NCBI GenBank assembly: GCA_012842765.1
Contig: DUWJ01000199.1
Coordinates: 1 to 6,384, forward strand
Source: Bacillota bacterium
GTDB lineage: Bacteria > Bacillota > DTU025
Direction of reading: 5' to 3'
Length of the DNA: 6,384 nt
Part shown: positions 1 to 6,372 of the stretch, piece by piece
How the letters are laid out: each line of letters opens with the position of its first letter
Numbering within the stretch: the stretch's first letter is position 1
The notes under the pieces: model-generated
Told to the model about the DNA's origin: nothing
Database searches by the model: none
Seen by the model: only the letters and a program-made list of their open reading frames with translations
Translations under genes and position numbers: made by a program

Positions 1-1103
1 AATGCCTCACGCCTTTCAGTTACCGACTGCCTCTTTTGATCCACATTGATCTCTGCCTTCTGTGCTTCGAGAGAGCGCGAAAGCGAGATGCTCCATGTGG
101 CCGACGCTACAAACTTGGGAACGCTGCTCCCTGACGGAAATTGAACCTCTGCAGACACCGTAGGAAGCAGACTTTTGATTGCTTCAAGTTCCCGGATGGA
201 CGAATCTAGGCCCAATTCTGCCTGAGCAAGCTCGACATCGCTCTCGAACGCTGCCTCGATCATCACATCAAGCGAAGGCATGTCCAACGAAAACTGCGGA
301 AGATCTTCCAGCTCTGCCTCTAACATGTCGACACCGGCCAGCTTGCTCAGTTCTCTCCTAGCCCACCGCTCCTCGTTTTCCGCCTTCACCAGGGCGATTT
401 CAGCATCGAGTACAGAAAGCTCTGCTTGCTCCACGTCTCTTTCCGTAGAGAGCCCAACCTGGCATCTTTTCGTTGCTATCTCAAGTGCAGTCTGGGCAAG
501 CCGCCACTCCTCTTCAGCCGTCTCCCGATTCTTCTGGGACTTCAGCGCGCCAATATAGGCTTTCTGCGCCTTGAGCTTTATTGACGACTCTGATGCATCC
601 AGCTTCATCCTTGCCATATCCGTCGATACCTTGGCGTCCTCACTGGCTCCCGAATGGCCAAACAGTCGCTGAGCGATACCTTCATCCGAACCCGCAAGCC
701 AAGTGTGTGGAAGGGTATATGATAGCTTGAGAGAACCCGAAGACTTGTTCAAATCGTAAGCTGCGTTCAAGCTGATCCTGTCAGTTATCGGGAGTTTGGC
801 GGAAACCTTCTCAGCATCGCCGCGGTCTCCTGTGGATTCAGTTAACTGACTAGCGCTCGACATTCCGCTGGAGATGGTTATGGATGCTGAACGAACGGGC
901 ACGCTCAGTCCCTCGCCAATCAGCGCAAGTTCCAGCGGCTGTCGAGCTTGCGGACTGTTCTTCCAGACGTTGACAGCAGCATCCGCAAACGTGTCGATTG
1001 ACCAGCGTGCCCCGAATGTCCCGTCAGCCGCTGCCCCAGAAGAGGCCGCCAGAATCAGCATGATGATGAAAATCGGCATTCTTCTGCCAACGCTAGCCCT
1101 CAT
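1..1103 (-). CDS. TolC-like outer membrane efflux protein (partial, 3' end missing)
   Basis: Outer membrane factor that would form the trimeric exit duct of the pump encoded by the three genes upstream. The visible 367 residues begin with a basic stretch and a hydrophobic core (about residues 9-25) ending SSGAAADG, a good Sec signal peptide. A short helix follows (36-60), then strand-like segments (72-82, 108-132) and a long charged, Ala/Leu/Glu-rich coiled coil (about 155-257) with the RCQVGLSTERDVEQAEL turn and a closing LSKLAGVD. That is the usual helical hairpin of the OEP/TolC family. A second repeat begins near 278. The frame is open to base 1, so about 60-100 residues are probably missing. 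The ATG at 1103 is chosen because GAGGG (1111-1115) lies 7 nt upstream; an in-frame ATG at 1079 has a poorer site. It starts 22 nt after the permease stop, as the last visible gene of the operon. The family call is firm; the substrate is unknown. Confidence 0.9.
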   Translation of the reverse strand, partial: MRASVGRRMPIFIIMLILAASSGAAADGTFGARWSIDTFADAAVNVWKNSPQARQPLELALIGEGLSVPVRSASITISSGMSSASQLTESTGDRGDAEKVSAKLPITDRISLNAAYDLNKSSGSLKLSYTLPHTWLAGSDEGIAQRLFGHSGASEDAKVSTDMARMKLDASESSIKLKAQKAYIGALKSQKNRETAEEEWRLAQTALEIATKRCQVGLSTERDVEQAELSVLDAEIALVKAENEERWARRELSKLAGVDMLEAELEDLPQFSLDMPSLDVMIEAAFESDVELAQAELGLDSSIRELEAIKSLLPTVSAEVQFPSGSSVPKFVASATWSISLSRSLEAQKAEINVDQKRQSVTERREA

Positions 1104-1125
1104 GCGCCATCCCTCACATTCCTTA

Positions 1126-2298
1126 TCATTCGTATCTCAACCCCACGATGGGATCGAGCTTTGCCCCCTTGTATGCAGGGTATGCCCCAAAGAACACTCC
1201 CACTATCAATGACAGAGTAAATCCCAACGCCACTGATTTCATGTCCACCGCAGTGGGCCAGCTGAACACTTGGCTCACGATGCGGGACCCGACCAAACCG
1301 ACAACGATTCCAAGAAGGCCCCCGGCAAGACTCAAAGCAGCGGCCTCCAACATGAACTGGGACAAGATCTCATGCTCCTTTGCTCCAATAGCCTTGCGTA
1401 TGCCTATCTCGCGAGTCCGTTCAGTCACTGAAACTAGCATTATGTTCATGATCCCGATACCCCCCACGACCAGCGACACCGCTGCAATGCCTGACAACAG
1501 CAATGTCATGGTGTCAGTCACATCAGATGCTACTTCCAGCATGTCGGCTTGGTTAGATATCCTGAATGAGTCTTCGTCGCCGGTAGCCATCATGAGCATG
1601 GCGTATATCTGACTGTAGGCAAGATCCATTGATGAAGCGTCTACTGCTTGGGCAATGATTGTGTTTATGTTCTTGCTCCCGGTTATACGACGCTGCATCG
1701 TCGTATACGGCACATACATGGCGTTATCCGAACTTGCGAATCCGCTGTCGCCCTGGCGTTGCGCGACGCCTATCACCGTGAAACGCACTCTGTCAAGCCG
1801 GACTTTCTGACCCAGGGGATTATCATCTCCGAAGAGTTCTTCCGCCAGATCCGCCCCGAGAACGCAATTCCATGAACCTTTGTCGATATCCGCATCAGTC
1901 AAAAAGGAGCCTTGCGCTAACTTCAGGTTCCTTACCGAAGGATAGTTTGCTGAGGTGCCAGTTACGGTTGTGCTGAGACCTTCTGCTCCGTGCACTACTG
2001 TGCTCTGCCTTTGCACCTGTGGCACTACCTCGCCAACGGTGTTGATGTTTTCAATGATCGGCAGAATATCGGAGGTAATAACAGATCTCAAGCTTCTATA
2101 TCCGCTGCTTATGGTTATCAGATTCGAACCTAGTCTCTGTATTTGCGACTGCGTCTGCACCTTAGCCCCAGTGCCTATCGATACGGTGATGATCACAGCC
2201 GATACACCGATTATCACGCCGAGAGCCGTCAGTATTGAACGAAACGGATTGCTTGTAACCCCACTCAAGGCGAGTCTCAGATAGTCGGCAGGCCTCAC
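1126..2298 (-). CDS. MacB/FtsX-type ABC transporter permease
   Basis: Inner-membrane subunit of a MacB-like ABC exporter, 390 residues from the chosen start. The layout is the four-helix MacB plan: TM1 at about 22-42 (LTALGVIIGVSAVIITV), a large periplasmic domain at about 50-260, TM2 at about 267-289 (VVGGIGIMNIMLVSV), then the conserved cytoplasmic TERTREIGIRKAIGA motif (292-306), TM3 at about 316-338 and TM4 at about 356-376. It ends in the family signature AYPAYKGAKLDPIVGLRYE. In MacB the periplasmic domain and helices transmit ATP-driven movement to the adaptor and channel. The frame can extend to an ATG at 2334, but that would overlap the ATPase gene. The GTG at 2298 is preferred: GAGGGGG lies about 9 nt upstream within the end of the ATPase gene, and the protein then starts RPADYLRLALSG like relatives. 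The gap to the ATPase stop is only 4 nt, suggesting translational coupling. It lacks its own nucleotide-binding domain, unlike fused Escherichia coli MacB. Confidence 0.93.
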   Translation of the reverse strand: MRPADYLRLALSGVTSNPFRSILTALGVIIGVSAVIITVSIGTGAKVQTQSQIQRLGSNLITISSGYRSLRSVITSDILPIIENINTVGEVVPQVQRQSTVVHGAEGLSTTVTGTSANYPSVRNLKLAQGSFLTDADIDKGSWNCVLGADLAEELFGDDNPLGQKVRLDRVRFTVIGVAQRQGDSGFASSDNAMYVPYTTMQRRITGSKNINTIIAQAVDASSMDLAYSQIYAMLMMATGDEDSFRISNQADMLEVASDVTDTMTLLLSGIAAVSLVVGGIGIMNIMLVSVTERTREIGIRKAIGAKEHEILSQFMLEAAALSLAGGLLGIVVGLVGSRIVSQVFSWPTAVDMKSVALGFTLSLIVGVFFGAYPAYKGAKLDPIVGLRYE

Positions 2299-2302
2299 TT
2301 GT

Positions 2303-3001
2303 CTACACCCCCTCCAAAGCGCGAACATCCTCAATGCACTCGCCGTCCCTGAACGTCAGCACTCTAGGGGTATAGGCTGCAATGTCAGGATCATGGGTAA
2401 CGATTACCACAGTTATCCCCCGCTTGTTCATGTCGGCAAGGATGTCCATGATCTCGTAGCTCGATTTGGTGTCCAGATTTCCAGTGGGTTCGTCTGCCAG
2501 AACTACGCGGGGATTGCTTACCAGGGCACGGGCGATGGCGACCCTCTGCTGTTGGCCTCCAGAAAGCTCATTTGGTCTGTGGGATGCCCTGTCCGCAAGG
2601 CCCACCATGTCCAAGGCGCGGATGGCTTCTTCCCGTCTGATGCGAGGATGGACTCCCGCATATACCAACGGCAGCTCCACATTGCCTACGGCAGTCAGTT
2701 TGGGCAGCAAGTTAAAGGACTGAAAGACAAAGCCCATGATCTTGTTTCTAACTTCTGCCAGCTCGTCTGAGCCGAGGCTCCCAACTAAGCAGCCATCCAG
2801 CCAGTATTCGCCAGAGGTGGGCTTGTCAAGGCATCCAACTATGTTCAGCAGGGTAGACTTGCCCGATCCCGACTGGCCCATGATCGACACGAACTCGCCT
2901 TCGTCCACTGCCAAGTCGACTCCTTTCAATGCACGAACCTCTATAGATCCCTTTCCCATGGAGTAGATCTTGCTGACTTCTTTCAATTCGATGAGACTCA
3001 T
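2303..3001 (-). CDS. MacB/LolD-type ABC transporter ATP-binding protein
   Basis: Cytoplasmic ATPase that powers the adjacent permease. All nucleotide-binding motifs are present and in order (numbering from the ATG at 3007): Walker [10 protein letters not shown] (44-52), Q-loop Gln96 in [13 protein letters not shown] signature LSGGQQQR (148-155), Walker B VVLADE (168-173), D-loop GNLD, and switch His205 in VTHD. The DEPTGNLD string and the length (about 232-234 residues) are typical of the LolD/MacB/FtsE group. Two ATGs compete. The one at 3001 ([11 protein letters not shown]) has AGGGG 8 nt upstream, while the one at 3007 is only 2 nt from it, so 3001 is preferred; the difference is two residues. 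It begins 11 nt after the adaptor stop and ends 4 nt before the permease start. No key residue is missing, so it should hydrolyse ATP. LolD or FtsE themselves are less likely, because the neighbours are a MacA-like adaptor and a TolC-like protein. Confidence 0.95.
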   Translation of the reverse strand: MSLIELKEVSKIYSMGKGSIEVRALKGVDLAVDEGEFVSIMGQSGSGKSTLLNIVGCLDKPTSGEYWLDGCLVGSLGSDELAEVRNKIMGFVFQSFNLLPKLTAVGNVELPLVYAGVHPRIRREEAIRALDMVGLADRASHRPNELSGGQQQRVAIARALVSNPRVVLADEPTGNLDTKSSYEIMDILADMNKRGITVVIVTHDPDIAAYTPRVLTFRDGECIEDVRALEGV

Positions 3002-3012
3002 TGCCATCGCCC

Positions 3013-4209
3013 CTATCTCTGAGGTGGAGCGAATCCACCGCTCGGACCGCCCATGCCAGGGACTCCGGTCGGCGCCTCGCCGGGCATCCCAGGCATCATC
3101 CCCGGCATGCCTTGCTCTGGTTCACGTCCTGCAGAGCCCTGATCCTCATTTGATGATACAGCCCTAGGATTTGGAACTGCCACCATGTCTCCGAGATTCA
3201 GACCGTCCACAATCTCAGTTCCGCCATCAGTTGCGAGACCGACGATAACAGGGCGCAACTGTACACTGCCATCAGCATTGTAGATGCGGGCCACAGTCTC
3301 GCCTCTGCGCGTTTCCAAAACACTGTTGGGGACGATGAGCGCGTTCTCGACTCGATCCACCATGATGCTGGCCTCAGCGCTCATCCCCGGGCGTACATCT
3401 TGAGTGGGGTTGTCCAGTCTGATGTCTACATTGAATACAACCACGCCGGACTGGTTTTGACCGATTTTTCCCACAAAACACACGTTGCCAGCATATTTCC
3501 GATCGTCCAATGCGTCCATGACAACCTCGGCGCCTTGCCCTACCTCGACAGAGCCTATGTCGTACTCATCAACGGTCACTCTGACCACTACATCGCTGAG
3601 GTCTGTAATTACGGCGACAGGATTGGATGTAGACACGCCCGCGCCGACTGTCGCCTTCACGCTGCTTACCACCCCACTGATCGGGGCCCAGATCACACTG
3701 TCGCTGGCTTTGGTAACAAGGCGATCCAGCTTTAGCGCTGCCGCATTATAGGACTCTTTGGCCTGCAGCACATCTGACTCGGCTGACCTGAGTTCCTTCT
3801 CAGTCGCCGCCCCTTTTGCATGGAGACTCCGGATTTTCTCGAGGGCAACTTCCGAAGACGCCAAGTTCTCCCGCTTCTGCCTCACTTCAGCCTCAGTCTG
3901 CTGCACCTCCAGTTCATCGCGTTCCAACCTGATCAACACGTCCCCCGCTCTAACCTCGGTTCCCTCGTCCACATCCACCCGGGCGACGATGCCCGCCTTG
4001 CTTGGATATACGTCGACAGTCCGAATGGTCTGCACATTGCCTGTGGCATAGATGTCAGTTGAGAGCTCTCCCCGTCTGACCTCGATAGGTATGTATGGGT
4101 TGCTCGCGGCTCCTGGCTTCGACCTGGAGCGATTCCACCACATGAATCCGGCACCGCCCGCCACGGCAATCAGCAACACAATGATCACAGCAGTTTTGCT
4201 TCGTTTCAT
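3013..4209 (-). CDS. MacA/HlyD-type periplasmic adaptor (membrane fusion protein)
   Basis: Periplasmic adaptor expected to bridge the ABC permease and the TolC-like channel; 398 residues. It has a basic start (MKRSKTA), one membrane-spanning segment (about 7-25), and the first half of a lipoyl domain with VYPSKAGIVARVDVDEGTEV and AGDVLIRLE (about 66-96). A Glu/Lys/Ala-rich coiled-coil hairpin follows (about 98-168). The second lipoyl half is VIWAPISGVVSSVKATVGAGV (about 172-192). Then come a beta-barrel with DVRPGMSAEASI (about 206-285) and a membrane-proximal domain with ALIVPNSVLETRRGE (about 290-350). This order is diagnostic of RND/ABC adaptors. The last 44 residues are Met/Gly/Pro-rich and low in complexity. 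The frame opens at an ATG at 4227, but the ATG at 4209 has GGAGG (4218-4222) 8 nt upstream and is preferred. It is the first gene of the operon; the ATPase follows within 11 nt. No lipobox Cys is seen, so anchoring is by the N-terminal helix. Confidence 0.93.
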   Translation of the reverse strand: MKRSKTAVIIVLLIAVAGGAGFMWWNRSRSKPGAASNPYIPIEVRRGELSTDIYATGNVQTIRTVDVYPSKAGIVARVDVDEGTEVRAGDVLIRLERDELEVQQTEAEVRQKRENLASSEVALEKIRSLHAKGAATEKELRSAESDVLQAKESYNAAALKLDRLVTKASDSVIWAPISGVVSSVKATVGAGVSTSNPVAVITDLSDVVVRVTVDEYDIGSVEVGQGAEVVMDALDDRKYAGNVCFVGKIGQNQSGVVVFNVDIRLDNPTQDVRPGMSAEASIMVDRVENALIVPNSVLETRRGETVARIYNADGSVQLRPVIVGLATDGGTEIVDGLNLGDMVAVPNPRAVSSNEDQGSAGREPEQGMPGMMPGMPGEAPTGVPGMGGPSGGFAPPQR

Positions 4210-4254
4210 GCCTTCGACCTCCATCACTCACCGCCTGAGCACAGATTACCAGCG

Positions 4255-4281
4255 TCATGTGTCGGGAATGTGAACACATGA
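4255..4281. promoter_or_regulatory. Inverted repeat upstream of the adaptor gene (candidate operator)
   Basis: Perfect 8-bp arms TCATGTGT (4255-4262) and ACACATGA (4274-4281) are separated by 11 bp. The dyad lies 46 bp upstream of the adaptor start codon, between the likely promoter and the ribosome binding site, where a repressor or activator of the efflux operon would bind. The arm and spacer sizes suit a dimeric helix-turn-helix regulator. No regulator gene is visible in the window, so function is inferred from position and symmetry only. It could also form a weak hairpin in the leader RNA. Confidence 0.4.
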
Positions 4282-4333
4282 TGAACTTTTGCCTTCTCTT
4301 CCAGCCTCTAGGGTTCCCGGACGGCTTCGAAGA

Positions 4334-4356
4334 GGCACTGAACACTTCTGAGTGCC
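4334..4356. repeat. Second inverted repeat upstream of the adaptor gene
   Basis: Perfect 6-bp arms GGCACT (4334-4339) and AGTGCC (4351-4356) flank an 11-bp spacer, the same spacer length as the dyad at 4255-4281. Both dyads contain the string TGAACAC (4271-4277 and 4339-4345), and their centres are about 77 bp apart. It may be a second site for the same regulator. Six-base arms alone are within chance. Confidence 0.25.
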
Positions 4357-4913
4357 AAATGTCCGAAAACAGAAAATGGGCGATGTGAATGCGAAGATAT
4401 TGGAGGGACAAGTAAAAACGTTCCTCAGGGAAAACTGGATAGTGCAACGCATCAGCGCTCTTCATGTAATCTTGATCTGTGGTGGGTCAGGATTGTGGCC
4501 CTTAGGCGGGTTTAGGAAGCCTGCGCACCAGCTTTGTAGAACAACCAATTACAGTGTGCGGAAAGGAGGCGATTGGGCTAGATCGGATTCAAACTAAGAG
4601 TAGCACTAGACCCCGTTTCATGGGTGCATACCTGTGACCTGTGAATTTCCCGACACGGTTTTGTCATAGCGCCAGTGATTACCATATTGCTGTATGGCCA
4701 GTCAAAGAGCGTGATGGAGGGGTTCTTAGCTGCAATCTCAATCATGTGATGTGCGAGCCTGAGGCGGGGATTGGAGATAAGTGTCTAAGCCCTGACCAAA
4801 TCGTACTGAGTCATCTATCGCCTAGAACGTGAAGCGGGAGTTTCCGTTGGACGGACGATAATCCTCAATCAGCAAAGTGAATCCATGATGCCCCAAATTA
4901 CGATCTGGCGTCC

Positions 4914-4941
4914 ACACACCTTCTCATTTTGCTTGGTGTGT
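4914..4941. repeat. Short inverted repeat, 7-bp arms
   Basis: ACACACC (4914-4920) and GGTGTGT (4935-4941) are perfect complements around a 14-nt T-rich loop. It could fold as a hairpin on either strand. No T-tract follows on either side, so it does not look like an intrinsic terminator, and no gene lies close enough to give it a role. Confidence 0.3.
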
Positions 4942-5282
4942 TGTACGCGTATACGAAGGCTCCCTGTTAACTGCATACGCACTGTTTCGGGCACAGTATT
5001 CTCGGGGCCCGGCCCACATGTTCTTTTTCGGGTTCAGCTCTGGAGAATACGAATGTCCCAACGGTTTTTGCTGTATTCATGACCCTTTGAACTACGGTTT
5101 GCAACCGCATCGTCTATATCCTTCGGTGAACGGACTTCGGCTGCCGCTTCTGTGATCCGTAGCAGCCTCCATGACTTGCTTGTTCCGCCGATCTACGTAT
5201 CTTCAGACAAAGATACTGGAACATCCAAGCATCTAGCCTTTCATAACCTTAATCCTTGACATTGGCATGGGCAATCTCTGCC

Positions 5283-5330
5283 TTCAGCTGTCAGCCATCA
5301 TATTAGCTAATTTGGGCTATGGAAGCTGAA
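5283..5330. repeat. 48-bp imperfect palindrome downstream of the DUF2284 gene
   Basis: Outer arms TTCAGCT (5283-5289) and AGCTGAA (5324-5330) share one symmetry axis with a central perfect palindrome, TTAGCTAA (with two further matching pairs close by). Across the 24 base pairs of each half, 16 positions match. It begins about 98 bp beyond the DUF2284 stop codon. The three runs of matches fit either a large interrupted stem-loop in RNA or a protein-binding dyad. There is no T-run beside it, so a simple intrinsic terminator is unlikely. Confidence 0.35.
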
Positions 5331-5427
5331 AACTGTTCATTGTCGGGTTGCTCAGCTATAACATCCCCGTGGAAGGCAAGCATGCCTGATTGCCGCGATA
5401 GACGACTCTCCCGGCACAATCCATTTA

Positions 5428-5934
5428 TCACTCGATGAATACCGCTGAATACCAGTTGGGCGTTTCATCCTCGCTCTTGAGAGTATCCAACGGCAGGCCG
5501 AAGCGGTGCACGGTCTTGAAAACGTCAATGCCCACACTGTGAAAGGCCGGACGCGCCTTTTGGGGATTGGCGCACGGCTTACCGACAAATCCGGCGCATT
5601 GCCCGCATATGGCGCAATCGCTAAGTGAAAAGGCCAGATAATATCCGCGCAAAAAGGCTTCGCGTTCAATGCCGAAGGAGACATCCTGCGAAATACGTTT
5701 ATCCGTAGAATGAATGATAATCCCCCAAGAATAACGGCGCAACACCTGTTCATACTCCCAAGGTCTAAGAGAAAGAGGCCGAGAGGGGCAAGTGTGCCCA
5801 TAGCCCCAGTCACCGCAACCAAAAGCGCACTTTAAGATAGTCCGCGGATCGAATACGATATCACTGATTTCAAAGGGGACGGCATGATCAGCCCCCCACT
5901 CCAAGGCCAGATCCACGAAGTACTCGGCATCCAT
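5428..5934 (-). CDS. DUF2284 family predicted metal-binding protein
   Basis: A complete 168-residue cytoplasmic protein with no signal peptide or membrane segment. It carries two Cys clusters: Cys36-x3-Cys40-x8-Cys49 within the GHTCP context (46-50), and a ferredoxin-like Cys107-x2-Cys110-x2-Cys113-x7-Cys121 followed by PQKARPAFHSVGIDVFKTV. The CxxCGxC, Cys-x-x-P-x-KARP and GIDVF strings, and the ending NWYSAVFIE, are those I know from DUF2284, a family thought to bind metal or Fe-S clusters and often found in anaerobes. Its reaction is not known. The ATG at 5934 is supported by AGAGGT (5945-5950) 10 nt upstream. The stop is TGA, followed at once by TAA. It appears to stand alone: its nearest upstream neighbour on this strand is a doubtful 62-codon frame, and the efflux operon is 1.2 kb downstream. 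A longer-looking frame overlapping it on the same strand (5352-5822) is a shadow. Confidence 0.88.
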   Translation of the reverse strand: MDAEYFVDLALEWGADHAVPFEISDIVFDPRTILKCAFGCGDWGYGHTCPSRPLSLRPWEYEQVLRRYSWGIIIHSTDKRISQDVSFGIEREAFLRGYYLAFSLSDCAICGQCAGFVGKPCANPQKARPAFHSVGIDVFKTVHRFGLPLDTLKSEDETPNWYSAVFIE

Positions 5935-6329
5935 AAGCCACTACACCTCTTTGGAAGTTTCAACTTGGTCAGTCTCCAAGATAGGATTCCTCAACTTAAT
6001 CCCGTAACCAATGCCGCGGCCTCCTCAGGCAAAAACAAATCCGATGCTAACCGTCGGGCTCGTTTGAGACAAGCCGGGGCACTCATCCTATTGCCACAGT
6101 ATCCGTAAAGCCTCTTCCAGCTCGACATTTTCTCCGCTTCATTCTCATCTAGCAACTTCCCGTACGGATGGCTTGCCACCTAGGAGATCCCGAATTCCCA
6201 TCGCCAACGCTCACGCGCTTCGAGTTGATGAGCGCTTTTGTCGACAACCTGACTCCGTCTGAAATTCAGACCTTGGCCGCTTAGGAATGCTCAGAATACC
6301 CCAGTGCCTCGGGCATGAAGCCCTGCTGA
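5935..6329. other. Gene-poor region, possibly with decayed coding sequence
   Basis: This is the space between the divergent DUF2284 gene and the plus-strand gene at the right edge. On the minus strand a 62-codon frame (6179-5991, GTG start) includes RMSAPACLKRARRLASDLFLPEEAAALVTGL, which looks protein-like. It begins directly after an in-frame TAG (6182-6180), beyond which the same frame stays open for about 36 more codons, back to a TGA at 6293-6291. On the plus strand, 6168-6284 encodes a 38-residue peptide ending FVDNLTPSEIQTLAA. Neither has a good ribosome binding site and neither is recognised. One may be a remnant of a broken gene. The DUF2284 promoter should also lie here, but no clear -35/-10 pair is seen. 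Confidence 0.3.
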
Positions 6330-6338
6330 TGTTATGAT
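6330..6338 (+). promoter_or_regulatory. Extended -10 promoter element
   Basis: TGTTATGAT fits the extended -10 consensus TGnTATAAT with one mismatch. A -35 at 17-bp spacing is weak (CGGGCA, 6310-6315), as is common for extended -10 promoters. Transcription would start near 6345, leaving a leader of about 28 nt that holds a strong ribosome binding site before the GTG at 6373. The layout supports a vegetative sigma-70-type promoter for the gene entering at the right edge. Confidence 0.5.
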
Positions 6339-6360
6339 TATACCAAACTCAAGGAGGTTA

Positions 6361-6366
6361 GAGGAG
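6361..6366 (+). promoter_or_regulatory. Ribosome binding site for the right-edge gene
   Basis: GAGGAG lies 6 nt before the GTG at 6373. A second, even stronger AAGGAGG (6351-6357) lies 15 nt before it, too far for that start. The doubled purine-rich motif makes this a genuine initiation region and decides the start codon of the partial gene that follows. Confidence 0.6.
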
Positions 6367-6372
6367 AAAGCT

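Larger units (their letters stand above)
4210..5427. other. 1.2-kb region without a convincing gene
   Basis: This gap separates the efflux operon from the DUF2284 gene, both of which run leftwards. No open frame has a recognisable domain. The longest plus-strand frames are 4352-4597 (81 codons) and 4641-4832 (63 codons, GTG start). Both lack a good ribosome binding site and have no product I can name. The left end must hold the operon promoter, but no candidate matches the consensus well: the best -35-like TTCACA inside the 4255-4281 dyad has no good -10 at 17 nt. No tRNA, T-box or other familiar riboswitch core was recognised. The region holds four dyads, listed separately. Confidence 0.6.

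Noticed and set aside
874..1212. 112-codon plus-strand frame opposite the TolC-like gene
   Set aside because: It spans the end of the permease gene and the start of the TolC-like gene on the opposite strand; no ribosome binding site or domain.
1148..1612. 154-codon plus-strand frame opposite the permease
   Set aside because: Antisense shadow of conserved permease sequence; Ser/Pro/Thr-rich with no domain.
2393..2770. 125-codon plus-strand frame opposite the ABC ATPase
   Set aside because: It is antisense to a gene with every ATPase motif intact, and its translation has no recognisable features.
4560..4610. TTCAAA-containing stretch considered as a tRNA T-arm
   Set aside because: The flanking bases do not pair as a T-stem and no matching acceptor or anticodon arm is found.
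5256..5261. Perfect TTGACA on the plus strand, possible -35 box
   Set aside because: No acceptable -10 lies 16-18 bp downstream and no plus-strand gene follows.
5374..5387. Small hairpin AGGCA/TGCCT downstream of the DUF2284 gene, considered as terminator
   Set aside because: The stem has only 5 bp and no T-run follows on the minus strand.
5352..5822. 156-codon minus-strand frame overlapping the DUF2284 gene
   Set aside because: It overlaps DUF2284 in another frame of the same strand, shows no domain, and lacks the conserved Cys and KARP motifs found in the real frame.
6311..6323. GGGC/GCCC mini-hairpin before the right-edge promoter
   Set aside because: A 4-bp stem without a T-run is too short to call a terminator.
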